Shown: in pieces, positions 1 to 6,270 of the stretch
How positions within the stretch are numbered: position 1 is the stretch's first letter
How the letters are laid out: the number at the start of each line of letters is the position of its first letter
Assembly (NCBI GenBank): GCA_005877225.1
Contig: VBPK01000015.1
Span: 1-13,593 of the forward strand
DNA from: Nitrososphaerota archaeon
GTDB taxonomy: Archaea; Thermoproteota; Nitrososphaeria; Nitrososphaerales; Gagatemarchaeaceae
DNA: 13,593 nt
Direction of reading: 5' to 3'
Made by a program: the position numbers and the translations under genes
The notes under the pieces: generated by a model
Databases searched by the model: none
What the model saw: only the letters and a program-made list of their open reading frames with translations
What the model was told of the DNA's origin: nothing

Positions 1-1
1 C

Positions 2-307
2 GAACCGGACGTGGTGCTGATGGTCTGCAACTCCCAGCAGGCGATGCTCGTGGGGGAAGCCGCGAGTGCTCCGAGGTTGATGGGCGCGCCCACCTGCGCT
101 GCGATACCGATGGCCTACAACGAGGGTCGGGTGGGAGTGAGCCTCGGTTGCATCACGAACAGGATCCGCACCGGGATCAAGCCGAGCGAGATGGTGGTGA
201 CCGTACCCCGCGAAGAGCTCGCCGGCTTCACCGAGAAGCTGAGGAGGCGAGCGAAGGCCAACGACGAAGTCGCTCACGCCGTTACAGCGATGCTGAAGGC
301 GAAGTAG
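2..307 (+). CDS. DUF169 family protein, C-terminal part (5' end outside window)
   Basis: The reading frame is open from the window edge and ends at TAG 305-307, giving about 101 residues of a longer protein. The first ATG at 11 is internal, because the frame continues upstream with EPDVV and there is no start context. The pattern resembles the C-terminal half of DUF169 (COG2043) proteins: a hydrophobic strand running into VCNSQQAM, a cysteine in GAPTC, the GRVGVSLGC segment, and a terminal EMVVTVPREEL stretch before a charged helix. The biochemical function of DUF169 proteins is not established, and several members are annotated only as uncharacterised ArCR proteins. Three cysteines are visible (in VCNS, PTCAA and LGCIT); a metal or cofactor role for them is possible but is inference. 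The next gene on the strand starts 88 bases later behind its own TATA-like box, so it probably has a separate transcript. Confidence 0.8.
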   Translation, partial: EPDVVLMVCNSQQAMLVGEAASAPRLMGAPTCAAIPMAYNEGRVGVSLGCITNRIRTGIKPSEMVVTVPREELAGFTEKLRRRAKANDEVAHAVTAMLKAK

Positions 308-362
308 CCCGACTAGGGCCCACGTGATCGGAATATCGCATCTCGCACAGTCCAGCAACATT

Positions 363-370
363 GCTTAAAT
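363..370 (+). promoter_or_regulatory. TATA-like box of the Lrp/AsnC-domain gene
   Basis: The sequence GCTTAAAT lies 26-33 bases before the ATG at 396. That is the normal distance between an archaeal TATA box and a transcription start placed only a few bases before the start codon. No convincing Shine-Dalgarno sequence lies between box and ATG, which fits a leaderless or near-leaderless mRNA. Confidence 0.5.
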
Positions 371-395
371 CAGACGACAATTTCATGGAATCCTA

Positions 396-629
396 ATGAA
401 AGCGTATGTCCTGATGCAGGTCGAGCCGACCAAGATAGAAGAAGTAGCCGAGAAGATCCGCGGAAGAGGGGCTGGCGGAGGCAAGTGCACCTCGGTAGAT
501 ATCGTCACCGGACCATATGACATCGTCTGCCTCTGCGAAGGTCCCGACCTCAAGGCCATCTCCACCTGCGTCCTGAAATGCTGCTGTGTCGCCGGCGTTC
601 AGAGGACGACGACCTGTCCCGTCATGTGA
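396..629 (+). CDS. Stand-alone Lrp/AsnC ligand-binding (RAM) domain protein, cysteine-rich
   Basis: This 77-residue protein is a complete RAM-type domain without the helix-turn-helix of full Lrp/AsnC regulators. Domain hallmarks are the N-terminal strand KAYVLMQVEP, helix IEEVAEKI (14-21), the strand-turn VDIVTGPYDIV (34-44), helix DLKAI, and the closing GVQRTTT strand (67-73). Known stand-alone members form oligomers that bind amino acids or act as effector partners of other regulators. What is odd here is eight cysteines (31, 45, 47, 58, 62, 63, 64, 74), including CLC at 45-47 and the run KCCCV in the last helix. In usual homologs these positions are hydrophobic or charged. This suggests metal, Fe-S or thiol chemistry, but that is inference. 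ATG 396 is the natural start, with a TATA-like box before it. The gene ends 40 bases from the convergent SEC-C gene, which is also cysteine-rich. Confidence 0.85.
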   Translation: MKAYVLMQVEPTKIEEVAEKIRGRGAGGGKCTSVDIVTGPYDIVCLCEGPDLKAISTCVLKCCCVAGVQRTTTCPVM

Positions 630-669
630 CAGGCAGTCGTTTCTCCTCTAAAATCTGAAAGGGGGCGGC

Positions 670-825
670 TCAGTCACCGCAGTCGCAGGCTATGCGCTGA
701 GTCATCGGCCGGTGGAAAGGTGCGGTGCAGTCCCTGTAGGGCAGCCCTGATCCACACGGACAGAGGTCTTCCTCGATGGTCTGCACACCGCATTCCGGGA
801 GTCCCGCTATATGAACTAGTCCCAC
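670..825 (-). CDS. SEC-C motif microprotein (51 aa), zinc-binding candidate
   Basis: A 51-codon frame runs from GTG 825 to TGA 670. It carries LCPCGSGLPYRDCTAPFH at residues 21-38, a good match to the SEC-C zinc-binding motif CPCGSGxxYxxCC found at the C-terminus of SecA and at the N-terminus of YchJ/UPF0225 proteins. The second cysteine of the usual CC pair is replaced by Thr34, and His38 may supply a ligand. Two more cysteines near the end (ACDC, 47 and 49) and Cys12 could add to a metal site. The only in-frame alternative start I see upstream of the motif is GTG 786. GTG 825 is preferred because GGAAG and GAGGTAGG lie just before it. It starts 14 bases after the end of the upstream FtsX permease, so it is probably translated from the same mRNA. 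The role is unknown; a domain this small may act as a metal-dependent adaptor. It could also be a remnant of a larger YchJ-like protein. Confidence 0.62.
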   Translation of the reverse strand: MGLVHIAGLPECGVQTIEEDLCPCGSGLPYRDCTAPFHRPMTQRIACDCGD

Positions 826-838
826 GGAAATCTTCTTC

Positions 839-2116
839 CTACCTCACGCGCCTCAGTGCGTCGTACGGCTCCATCCGGCTCGCGACCCTTGCGGGCCACC
901 ATGCCGCCAGTATGCCGGTGAAGACTGTCGCGGCCATCGCCGAGAGAAGGATGGCGAGTACCTCCTCCAGGGGTGGAGAGATGTATGATACGCCTATCTC
1001 AGCGATTATCCTCGCGTAGAAGAGACTGAAGAGCGCGTAAGCGCCGATTATCCCCAGGGCCCCTGCCGTTGCCGTCACGACTACCGACTGACTGAGGACC
1101 AGCCCCCGGATGAAAGAGCGGGTTGCGCCGATCGACCTCAGGAGTCCGAACTCCCTCTGGCGCTCTCTGACGGAGAGGGTCGTCATCGCGCTCACCAACA
1201 GGACCGAGCCAACCCAGACGAGCGTCCCCGAGATTCCGAACTGGTAGAGAAGACCGGCGAAGCGCACATTGGCCGAGTGAGCAAGCGCGCTGAACGTGAA
1301 AGCCTGAACGTTGGGGTCTGCTGTCAGAATCTTCTGCACTTCCAGGTCGGGGTTGACGCCGTCGTCCAGCTTCACGAAAACGGCGCTGGCCTGCCCCAGT
1401 CGGAAGCTCAACGGTGCCATGAAATCGGGGTCTCCCTGGTTCGGATGAAGGCCCTGCCAGGTGAGCATCTTCACCGCGGTGTCCGTGGAGATGAAGACGA
1501 CGTTGTCGAGGAAGGTGCCTGTGGGGGCGAGCCTGTACCTAGGAACGATCGTCGTGCCGTAGAAGCGACCTCCGTGGCTCGGTATCGTATCCCAAGGCGG
1601 GACCGAGGCTCCAAGAATCGTTCCGTCATTGGCGAGAGGCTGGGTGATGCTGGCGGGCAGCCAGCTCTTGAGCATGAAGTTGTTCTGAGGGTCTATCGCG
1701 ATAATGTAATTGAAGCTGGTCACCCCAGTGTCTCCCCCCGCGAAGCCGAACATCGCGAGAAAAGTCTCGGGAGTGACCGCCTTCACGCCCTGGACGCCGC
1801 CGATGGTACCCACTGTTTCCGAGGGGAGGTAGCTTCCGCTGGGGGTGTAGAAGAGGGTGTAGAAGGGCTGCGAGGAGACGTTGGTGCCCTGCGGTAGAAC
1901 GACGATGTCCGAACCCAGCCTGTTCCTTGCGAGTTCGATGCTGTAGTTGGCACCACCCACAAGGAGAGTCGTCAGGAAGAGAGCTCCCACCACGACAGCG
2001 ACGGCCGTCCCCGATGATACCGTCCGAAAGCTCCTGCCTCGTATATCTCTCCTGATCAGCGTCGTTGTGCGCGGACGCTTGTTGTTTTCCTTCCCACCTG
2101 AAAGGTTCACTGTCAC
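839..2116 (-). CDS. FtsX/MacB-type ABC transporter permease (second of a pair)
   Basis: This 425-residue protein has the standard four-helix FtsX/MacB permease layout: one N-terminal membrane helix (about 36-56), a large extracytoplasmic domain (about 60-287), and three C-terminal helices (about 291-313, 341-366, 384-406). The cytoplasmic coupling loop RERQREFGLLRSIGAT (317-332) and the closing RMEPYDALR motif are typical of the family. Such permeases pair with LolD/MacB-type ATPases and move lipids, peptides or drugs, or transmit force across the membrane; the substrate cannot be read from sequence. The GTG start at 2116 overlaps the TGA of the preceding permease by four bases (GTGA), indicating translational coupling. 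The ectodomain shares long patterns with the permease at 12021-13496 (QPFYTL, TGTFLD, a KMLxWQ element and SAVFVK), so the two are paralogs. The SEC-C gene follows closely downstream. Confidence 0.88.
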   Translation of the reverse strand: MTVNLSGGKENNKRPRTTTLIRRDIRGRSFRTVSSGTAVAVVVGALFLTTLLVGGANYSIELARNRLGSDIVVLPQGTNVSSQPFYTLFYTPSGSYLPSETVGTIGGVQGVKAVTPETFLAMFGFAGGDTGVTSFNYIIAIDPQNNFMLKSWLPASITQPLANDGTILGASVPPWDTIPSHGGRFYGTTIVPRYRLAPTGTFLDNVVFISTDTAVKMLTWQGLHPNQGDPDFMAPLSFRLGQASAVFVKLDDGVNPDLEVQKILTADPNVQAFTFSALAHSANVRFAGLLYQFGISGTLVWVGSVLLVSAMTTLSVRERQREFGLLRSIGATRSFIRGLVLSQSVVVTATAGALGIIGAYALFSLFYARIIAEIGVSYISPPLEEVLAILLSAMAATVFTGILAAWWPARVASRMEPYDALRRVR

Positions 2117-3378
2117 TCTCCCCTGGTTAGCGCTTCGTAGGGGTCCATGCGGCTCGCCCTGTAGGCAGGAAATGACGCCGCCACGGTCCCTATGAGCATT
2201 CCCAAACCCAGCGACCCCAGCATGAATTCGATTAGGTCTGTCGTCGTCGGCTGGATGAAAGATATGCTGTACGTCTGGCTGAGGAAGAACTCTGACACGG
2301 CGAGGACGAGTCCACCAACGGCGAGGCCGAGCACGCTGCCAAGAAGTGAGACGATGCCCACTTCTCCCATCACGACCTTCGAGATTGAACCCTTTGTCGC
2401 CCCCAGCGACCGGAGGAGACCGAACTCCCGCTTTCTCTCGTTGATGCTCATGGACGCGAGCGAGGCGACAAGGATCAGCACCGATGTGCCCAGCAGCCCG
2501 GAGAGGAAGAACTCGTAGGTCGCGATTCCCCTCGTTTCCAAGCTGACCTGCCTTGTGGCGATGGCCCCGTAGATCACCACGTAATCGCTGATTGTGCCGG
2601 ATATCAGTCGACCGACCTCGTCTTCAGATGCGCCCTTTTGCAGCTTTATCAGCAACGCCGAAATCTGACCTGCCTTGAACCCCACCGACAACGAATTCTG
2701 TCCTGGACCCGCAAAGCCCATGGACGAAGTGGCGCCGCGGACTAGTCCGTACGCCGTCTGAATGGGGAAAAAGATAGTCTGGTCCATCGTAGAGGAGGTA
2801 GGCTCGAGCACCGCAGTCACCCTCAGCGTCAAGGAACCCCAGCCTACGTCGTCTCCGGGCCCGTAGCCGGTATCTGAGCCGACGATTGCCATCTTTGGTC
2901 CCAGACTCGTCTGGCCCTGCCCCCCGGCCTTCAGCCAGGGGAGGACCGTAAAGTCGGTGTTGGGGTCGAAACCGACCAGGGCGACAGAACGGCCTGAATT
3001 GTTGAGTGTGCCTACGAACAACTGCGGGGAGACGCCGGAGACACCGGGGATGGCCGAAATGCCACGTTCGAGCGTCCCGTTGTCGTCGATGTACCTCGGC
3101 CTGAGGTAGACCAGATGCGCTGTCGTGTTGCTCGGCGCGATGAAGACGGGGTCCTTCCACTGTATGTAGATTATGAGGTTGGGGAGCGGCGAAGGTAGCA
3201 AGAGGATGTCAGCCCCGAGCCTGGCCGACCCTAACTCCGTGCTGCGCCGAACTCCAATTTCAATGACCAGGGTGGAGAAGAGAAGTCCGACAACCACTGC
3301 AACCGCGATTATGATGATGGCTGTCCTTCCTCGTGTCGCACTGAGGTTTCTCGCTACCAGTGCGGAAGCGTTCAGCAA
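2113..3378 (-). CDS. FtsX/MacB-type ABC transporter permease (first of a pair)
   Basis: The 421-residue product has an N-terminal membrane helix (about 19-38), an extracytoplasmic domain beginning with the family pattern RLGADILLLP (53-62), and three C-terminal helices (about 288-311, 334-363, 382-404). The coupling loop is NERKREFGLLRSLGAT (313-328) and the protein ends in RMDPYEALTRGE. It should form a heterodimer with the next permease, whose start overlaps its stop. The ectodomain is more distant from the other two FtsX proteins here and lacks their QPFYTL and TGTFLD blocks. No ABC ATPase gene is adjacent: upstream is the divergent binding-protein gene and downstream is the SEC-C gene. 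The ATPase must therefore come from elsewhere. The TTG start at 3378 is chosen because GGTGA lies 4 bases before it and the first membrane helix follows at the expected distance. Confidence 0.87.
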   Translation of the reverse strand: MLNASALVARNLSATRGRTAIIIIAVAVVVGLLFSTLVIEIGVRRSTELGSARLGADILLLPSPLPNLIIYIQWKDPVFIAPSNTTAHLVYLRPRYIDDNGTLERGISAIPGVSGVSPQLFVGTLNNSGRSVALVGFDPNTDFTVLPWLKAGGQGQTSLGPKMAIVGSDTGYGPGDDVGWGSLTLRVTAVLEPTSSTMDQTIFFPIQTAYGLVRGATSSMGFAGPGQNSLSVGFKAGQISALLIKLQKGASEDEVGRLISGTISDYVVIYGAIATRQVSLETRGIATYEFFLSGLLGTSVLILVASLASMSINERKREFGLLRSLGATKGSISKVVMGEVGIVSLLGSVLGLAVGGLVLAVSEFFLSQTYSISFIQPTTTDLIEFMLGSLGLGMLIGTVAASFPAYRASRMDPYEALTRGE

Positions 3379-3437
3379 GTGTCACCCACCATTCTGAAGA
3401 TACAAACCAAGTGCGCTCTGGCCACAAGGGCGGCTGG

Positions 3438-3444
3438 CTTATTT
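3438..3444 (-). promoter_or_regulatory. Possible TATA-like box for the FtsX pair
   Basis: On the minus strand AAATAAG lies about 60 bases before the TTG start at 3378. A start site some 25 bases downstream would leave a leader of roughly 35 bases that includes the GGTGA ribosome-binding site. The match is weak and the assignment is inference. The 187-base divergent region holds no other gene I would support. Confidence 0.25.
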
Positions 3445-3533
3445 CACCATTACGAATCGAGGACTGCGTCATCCTGGGCAGCGAAAGGTTCCGACAGCAA
3501 GTCATCGGAGCATCGAAGAAGAACGCACTATAG

Positions 3534-3541
3534 ATTTATAT
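3534..3541 (+). promoter_or_regulatory. TATA-like box of the substrate-binding protein gene
   Basis: ATTTATAT ends 25 bases before the ATG at 3566, placing transcription initiation at or within a few bases of the start codon. This predicts a leaderless or near-leaderless mRNA, which fits the lack of a correctly spaced Shine-Dalgarno sequence (GAGGT sits almost against the ATG). Confidence 0.5.
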
Positions 3542-3552
3542 GCGAAGTGGAC

Positions 3553-3566
3553 TTACCTTGAGGTAA
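3553..3566 (+). promoter_or_regulatory. Perfect inverted repeat at the start of the binding-protein gene (operator candidate)
   Basis: TTACCT and AGGTAA flank a TG spacer, giving six-base arms that end on the first base of the ATG at 3566. The site lies 12 bases downstream of the TATA-like box and spans the expected transcription start. Binding of a dimeric repressor there would block initiation. Which regulator would bind is unknown; a full Lrp/AsnC protein or another dimeric factor would suit the symmetry, but this is inference. Confidence 0.4.
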
Positions 3567-5410
3567 TGGCGTTAGACGACGCCGAATCGTCACCAGAAGC
3601 GGACGAAGTTTCTAAGAAGTCGTTAACCAACGCGTCTGGCGGCGGAATGCCAGCCGCGGACGTCACTCGCAGGTCTTTTGTAAAGGGCATCGTCGGCGGT
3701 GCAATCGTCGCTGGCATTGCCGGCTCCGCCGGTGGCTACCTCCTCCGCTCTCCGACCGTTTCGCCGACGACAGTCACAGAGACGACCACGGTCAGCACAA
3801 TCAGCTCGCAGACGAGCCCCAACGTCGGGAAGCAGCTGCTTGTTGGTTCAGCGTTCCCCGAGACCGGCCTGTTCGCAGGCGATGGCCTCTCCGGAATAAA
3901 GTCGAGCAAGATGGCATTCGACGACTGGGTCGCAATATTCGGCTCTCTCCCGAACGGGGCGCCGAGTTACAAGTTCATCAATGTCGACGTCCCGGCCAAG
4001 AACACCCAGCAAGCGAGCGCGGCTATCCGACTGCTGTTCTCTCAGGACAATGTCGATTTCATCCTCACCGACTACGTCACAGTCGACGGCACGGAGGAGC
4101 CCGAGGCGGCGAAGTACGATCACTACTACATCAACCACGACATCTCCGGCTTCCACGAAAGCAACGTGCTACTGAACGGGACGTGGGCAGGAACATACCC
4201 TACGCAGAGCGACGTGACCTGGAAGAGCTTCAACGGCTTCCCTAGCTACGACGGAAAGGTCCCGGCGTACCCGACCCATCCCTACTGGAACGTGTTCATG
4301 GGGGTCATCCACGACGAGGACTACTCGAGAAATCTGTTTATGAACTATCAAGGCTGGATTGAGCACGGGAAGCATAAACCAATTAACAAGAAATATGCGA
4401 CCATCGAGACTGCTGGTTCGTACGGTCAGAGGATTCTCCACACATTTAAGGTACTAATGGATAACGCCGGCTACAAGAACAGCTTTAAGCAGAACATCGA
4501 CTTCGGCACAGTCGAATACGGGACGATGCTTGCCCAGCTAAAGCAGGACCCACCGGACATCATATTCAACACCGACTTCGCTCCTTCTGACGAGGCGGCC
4601 TTCCTGAAACAGTTCAACGAGGATCCGTTGCCATCACTCGTCTTCTGGCAGTACGGCCCGTCAATCCCTGACTTCATACCACTAGCAGGTGAGGCCTCGA
4701 TTGGTTCCCTCTTTCACGAATGCAGAGGTCTGCTCAGGAACGGGAGGGGATACGACTATGAGGCTCACTACTGGGCCACGTTCAACAGCGCACCGGCCCT
4801 GGCTGACTCAGCGCAGTCGCAGGACTTCGCCTGGAACAGCCTAACAGTTGGCGGAATGGCGGGTGGATTCGTCGGCGACCAAGCTAGGAGGATGTCTGCA
4901 ATCCTTAACAGCAGCGTTGATACCAATCACGCAGATTATGTGACGGTAGGTCTAGGGGGACCTTGGTCGATGAGACCTGGTCAGCTCGTTAGAGTCTGGC
5001 CGTTTGAGAAATTCAACTTGGACCTTCCGATGGGAGGACCAGTCGTCACCTACCAGATTAAGAACAGGATTGGCGAAACCCCGCCGGTGGACGGCGATAG
5101 GACCATCAACAAACCATACACAAGGCCGGGCAACACCCCGACCCGCATCCTGATCGGCAGCGAAAGGGCGTCGAGCTACTGGTTCGACCCGGCCGTAATT
5201 GCCAAGACAGGCTTCCAGGAGACCGACCAAGTCTACTGGAGTCCACTGCAGCAGGCGGTAATGAAGGACGACCCGAAGGCCTTCTACACCAGTGGCCAGT
5301 TCGCCTGGTCCACCGACGGCATCCAACCGAACTACGCCGACGAGACCTTCGAGGAACCAGAATACTTCTCCAGAGTCAGCGCCGCAACCAGAGGCAACAT
5401 CAAGCCGTAG
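3566..5410 (+). CDS. Tat-exported, stalk-anchored substrate-binding protein of a Liv-type ABC importer
   Basis: This 614-residue protein begins with a charged 34-residue leader, then a twin-arginine motif TRRSFVK (34-40) and a Gly/Ala-rich hydrophobic segment (41-60). There is no cysteine lipobox, so the segment may stay as a membrane anchor. A Ser/Thr-rich linker (about 62-86) follows, typical of archaeal stalks, and then the binding domain opening with LLVGSAFPETGLFAGDG. That opening and the later alternating alpha/beta pattern match the Peripla_BP_6 (Leu/Ile/Val-binding) fold. The four importer genes that follow support the call. The protein is unusually long, since most such proteins are near 400 residues; the extra sequence lies in the middle and C-terminal third and is rich in Tyr, Trp and Phe. 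Tat export implies folding before export. The ligand is unknown: amino acids, amides, urea or aromatic acids are all served by this family. Its own promoter and a stem-loop after the gene suggest expression above the membrane subunits. Confidence 0.85.
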   Translation: MALDDAESSPEADEVSKKSLTNASGGGMPAADVTRRSFVKGIVGGAIVAGIAGSAGGYLLRSPTVSPTTVTETTTVSTISSQTSPNVGKQLLVGSAFPETGLFAGDGLSGIKSSKMAFDDWVAIFGSLPNGAPSYKFINVDVPAKNTQQASAAIRLLFSQDNVDFILTDYVTVDGTEEPEAAKYDHYYINHDISGFHESNVLLNGTWAGTYPTQSDVTWKSFNGFPSYDGKVPAYPTHPYWNVFMGVIHDEDYSRNLFMNYQGWIEHGKHKPINKKYATIETAGSYGQRILHTFKVLMDNAGYKNSFKQNIDFGTVEYGTMLAQLKQDPPDIIFNTDFAPSDEAAFLKQFNEDPLPSLVFWQYGPSIPDFIPLAGEASIGSLFHECRGLLRNGRGYDYEAHYWATFNSAPALADSAQSQDFAWNSLTVGGMAGGFVGDQARRMSAILNSSVDTNHADYVTVGLGGPWSMRPGQLVRVWPFEKFNLDLPMGGPVVTYQIKNRIGETPPVDGDRTINKPYTRPGNTPTRILIGSERASSYWFDPAVIAKTGFQETDQVYWSPLQQAVMKDDPKAFYTSGQFAWSTDGIQPNYADETFEEPEYFSRVSAATRGNIKP

Positions 5411-5426
5411 AGATGCCCGTCCGCAA

Positions 5427-5466
5427 CGCAGACTTTCAGATTCTACTATTCGGTCTAAAGTCTGCG
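5427..5466 (+). repeat. Intercistronic stem-loop between binding protein and ATPase genes
   Basis: CGCAGACTTT (5427-5436) and AAAGTCTGCG (5457-5466) form a perfect ten-base inverted repeat around a 20-base loop. The inner AGA/TCT can extend the stem past a one-base bulge. It starts 17 bases after the stop of the binding-protein gene and precedes a mildly T-rich stretch. Likely roles are partial termination or protection of the upstream mRNA from 3' decay, keeping binding protein in excess over membrane subunits. A protein-binding site is the alternative. Confidence 0.5.
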
Positions 5467-5500
5467 AATCATTTTGAAATCCATTTCGAGCCCTCTACGA

Positions 5501-5508
5501 GTTAAATA
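5501..5508 (+). promoter_or_regulatory. TATA-like box ahead of the livG-type gene
   Basis: GTTAAATA lies 32-39 bases before the TTG at 5540. This would give a second, internal promoter for the two ATPase and two permease genes with a leader of about ten bases. It resembles the TTAAAT core seen before the Lrp/AsnC-domain gene. Confidence 0.4.
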
Positions 5509-5539
5509 GCGCGCTAGTACGAGCACGGGAAGCGCGCAA

Positions 5540-6259
5540 TTGGCGATTCTCGAAAGCACGAACCTGAGCAAGAGCTTCGGTTCGCTGAGGGCGGTCATCA
5601 ATCTGAGCTTCGGCGTCAAAGAGAAGGAGATTCTCGCGATAGTAGGGCCCAACGGGTCGGGGAAGACCACGCTATTCAACGTAATCTCGAAGGTCCTCAG
5701 GCCCAATCAGGGGACCGTCGTCTTCGACGGGCATAGAATCGACAAGCTACCTCCCCACAGAATCACGCACCTGGGTCTGGCCAGGACCTTCCAGGTGCCG
5801 TCTTTCTTCAAGTCGATGACAGTTGAAGAGCAGGTCCTCCTAGCCGCTCATTTCGGGGGGAAGAACTCGCACGATGCCACGACAACTGTCTCGGATAGTC
5901 TGGGGTTCGTCGGACTGGCAGACAAAGCCAAGTCTCCGACCGACCTACTCGACATATACGGCAAGAAGAGACTCATGATTGCTTCCGCCTTGGCGGTCAA
6001 GCCCAAACTTGTGATGCTCGACGAACCTCTAGCTGGGCTCAACAACCAGGAAGTCGCAGAGGAGCTCGGTATGATTACGAAGATAAGGGAGCAGGGGATA
6101 ACTGTCATGATCATAGAGCACAACATAAGGGCCATCTTCGCCTGGGCCGACAGGGCCATAGTGATGCACAGAGGCGAGAAAATTGCAGAAGGCTCGCCTC
6201 CGGAGGTTTCGAAGGACGTCCAGGTGATAAAGGTCTACCTCGGAGAGGGATACTTCTAG
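5540..6259 (+). CDS. livG: ABC importer ATPase, LivG type
   Basis: This 239-residue ATPase energises uptake together with the LivF-type partner. Walker A is GPNGSGKT (36-43), the Q-loop glutamine is in RTFQ (82-85), Walker B is LVMLDEP (157-163), and the H-loop histidine is in IIEHN (191-195). The unusual part is the signature motif, normally LSYGQ or LSGGQ, which reads DIYGK (138-142). The signature serine that contacts ATP in the partner's site is lost, and the glutamine is a lysine. In an asymmetric LivG/LivF dimer this would weaken one of the two ATP sites. The TTG start at 5540 gives the usual family N-terminus (MAILESTNLSKSFG). The gene ends at TAG 6257-6259, and GGTGA serving the next gene overlaps that stop, so the two are coupled. 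A branched-chain amino acid substrate is family convention, not demonstrated. Confidence 0.88.
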   Translation: MAILESTNLSKSFGSLRAVINLSFGVKEKEILAIVGPNGSGKTTLFNVISKVLRPNQGTVVFDGHRIDKLPPHRITHLGLARTFQVPSFFKSMTVEEQVLLAAHFGGKNSHDATTTVSDSLGFVGLADKAKSPTDLLDIYGKKRLMIASALAVKPKLVMLDEPLAGLNNQEVAEELGMITKIREQGITVMIIEHNIRAIFAWADRAIVMHRGEKIAEGSPPEVSKDVQVIKVYLGEGYF

Positions 6260-6270
6260 GTGACTAGGCC

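Noticed and set aside
720..1019. Plus-strand 99-codon frame over the SEC-C gene and permease end
   Set aside because: The minus strand carries the SEC-C motif and the permease C-terminus; the plus-strand product is composition-driven.
1277..1897. Plus-strand open frame (206 codons) opposite the distal FtsX permease
   Set aside because: It has no recognisable motif and lies fully within a well-supported permease on the other strand.
3379..3561. Plus-strand 60-codon frame in the divergent promoter region
   Set aside because: It covers the TATA-like box and palindrome of the binding-protein gene, has no ribosome site or promoter of its own, and shows no protein-like pattern.
3560..3564. GAGGT as ribosome-binding site of the binding-protein gene
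   Set aside because: It lies one base before the ATG, too close for pairing with 16S rRNA during initiation, and is better explained as an arm of the palindrome.
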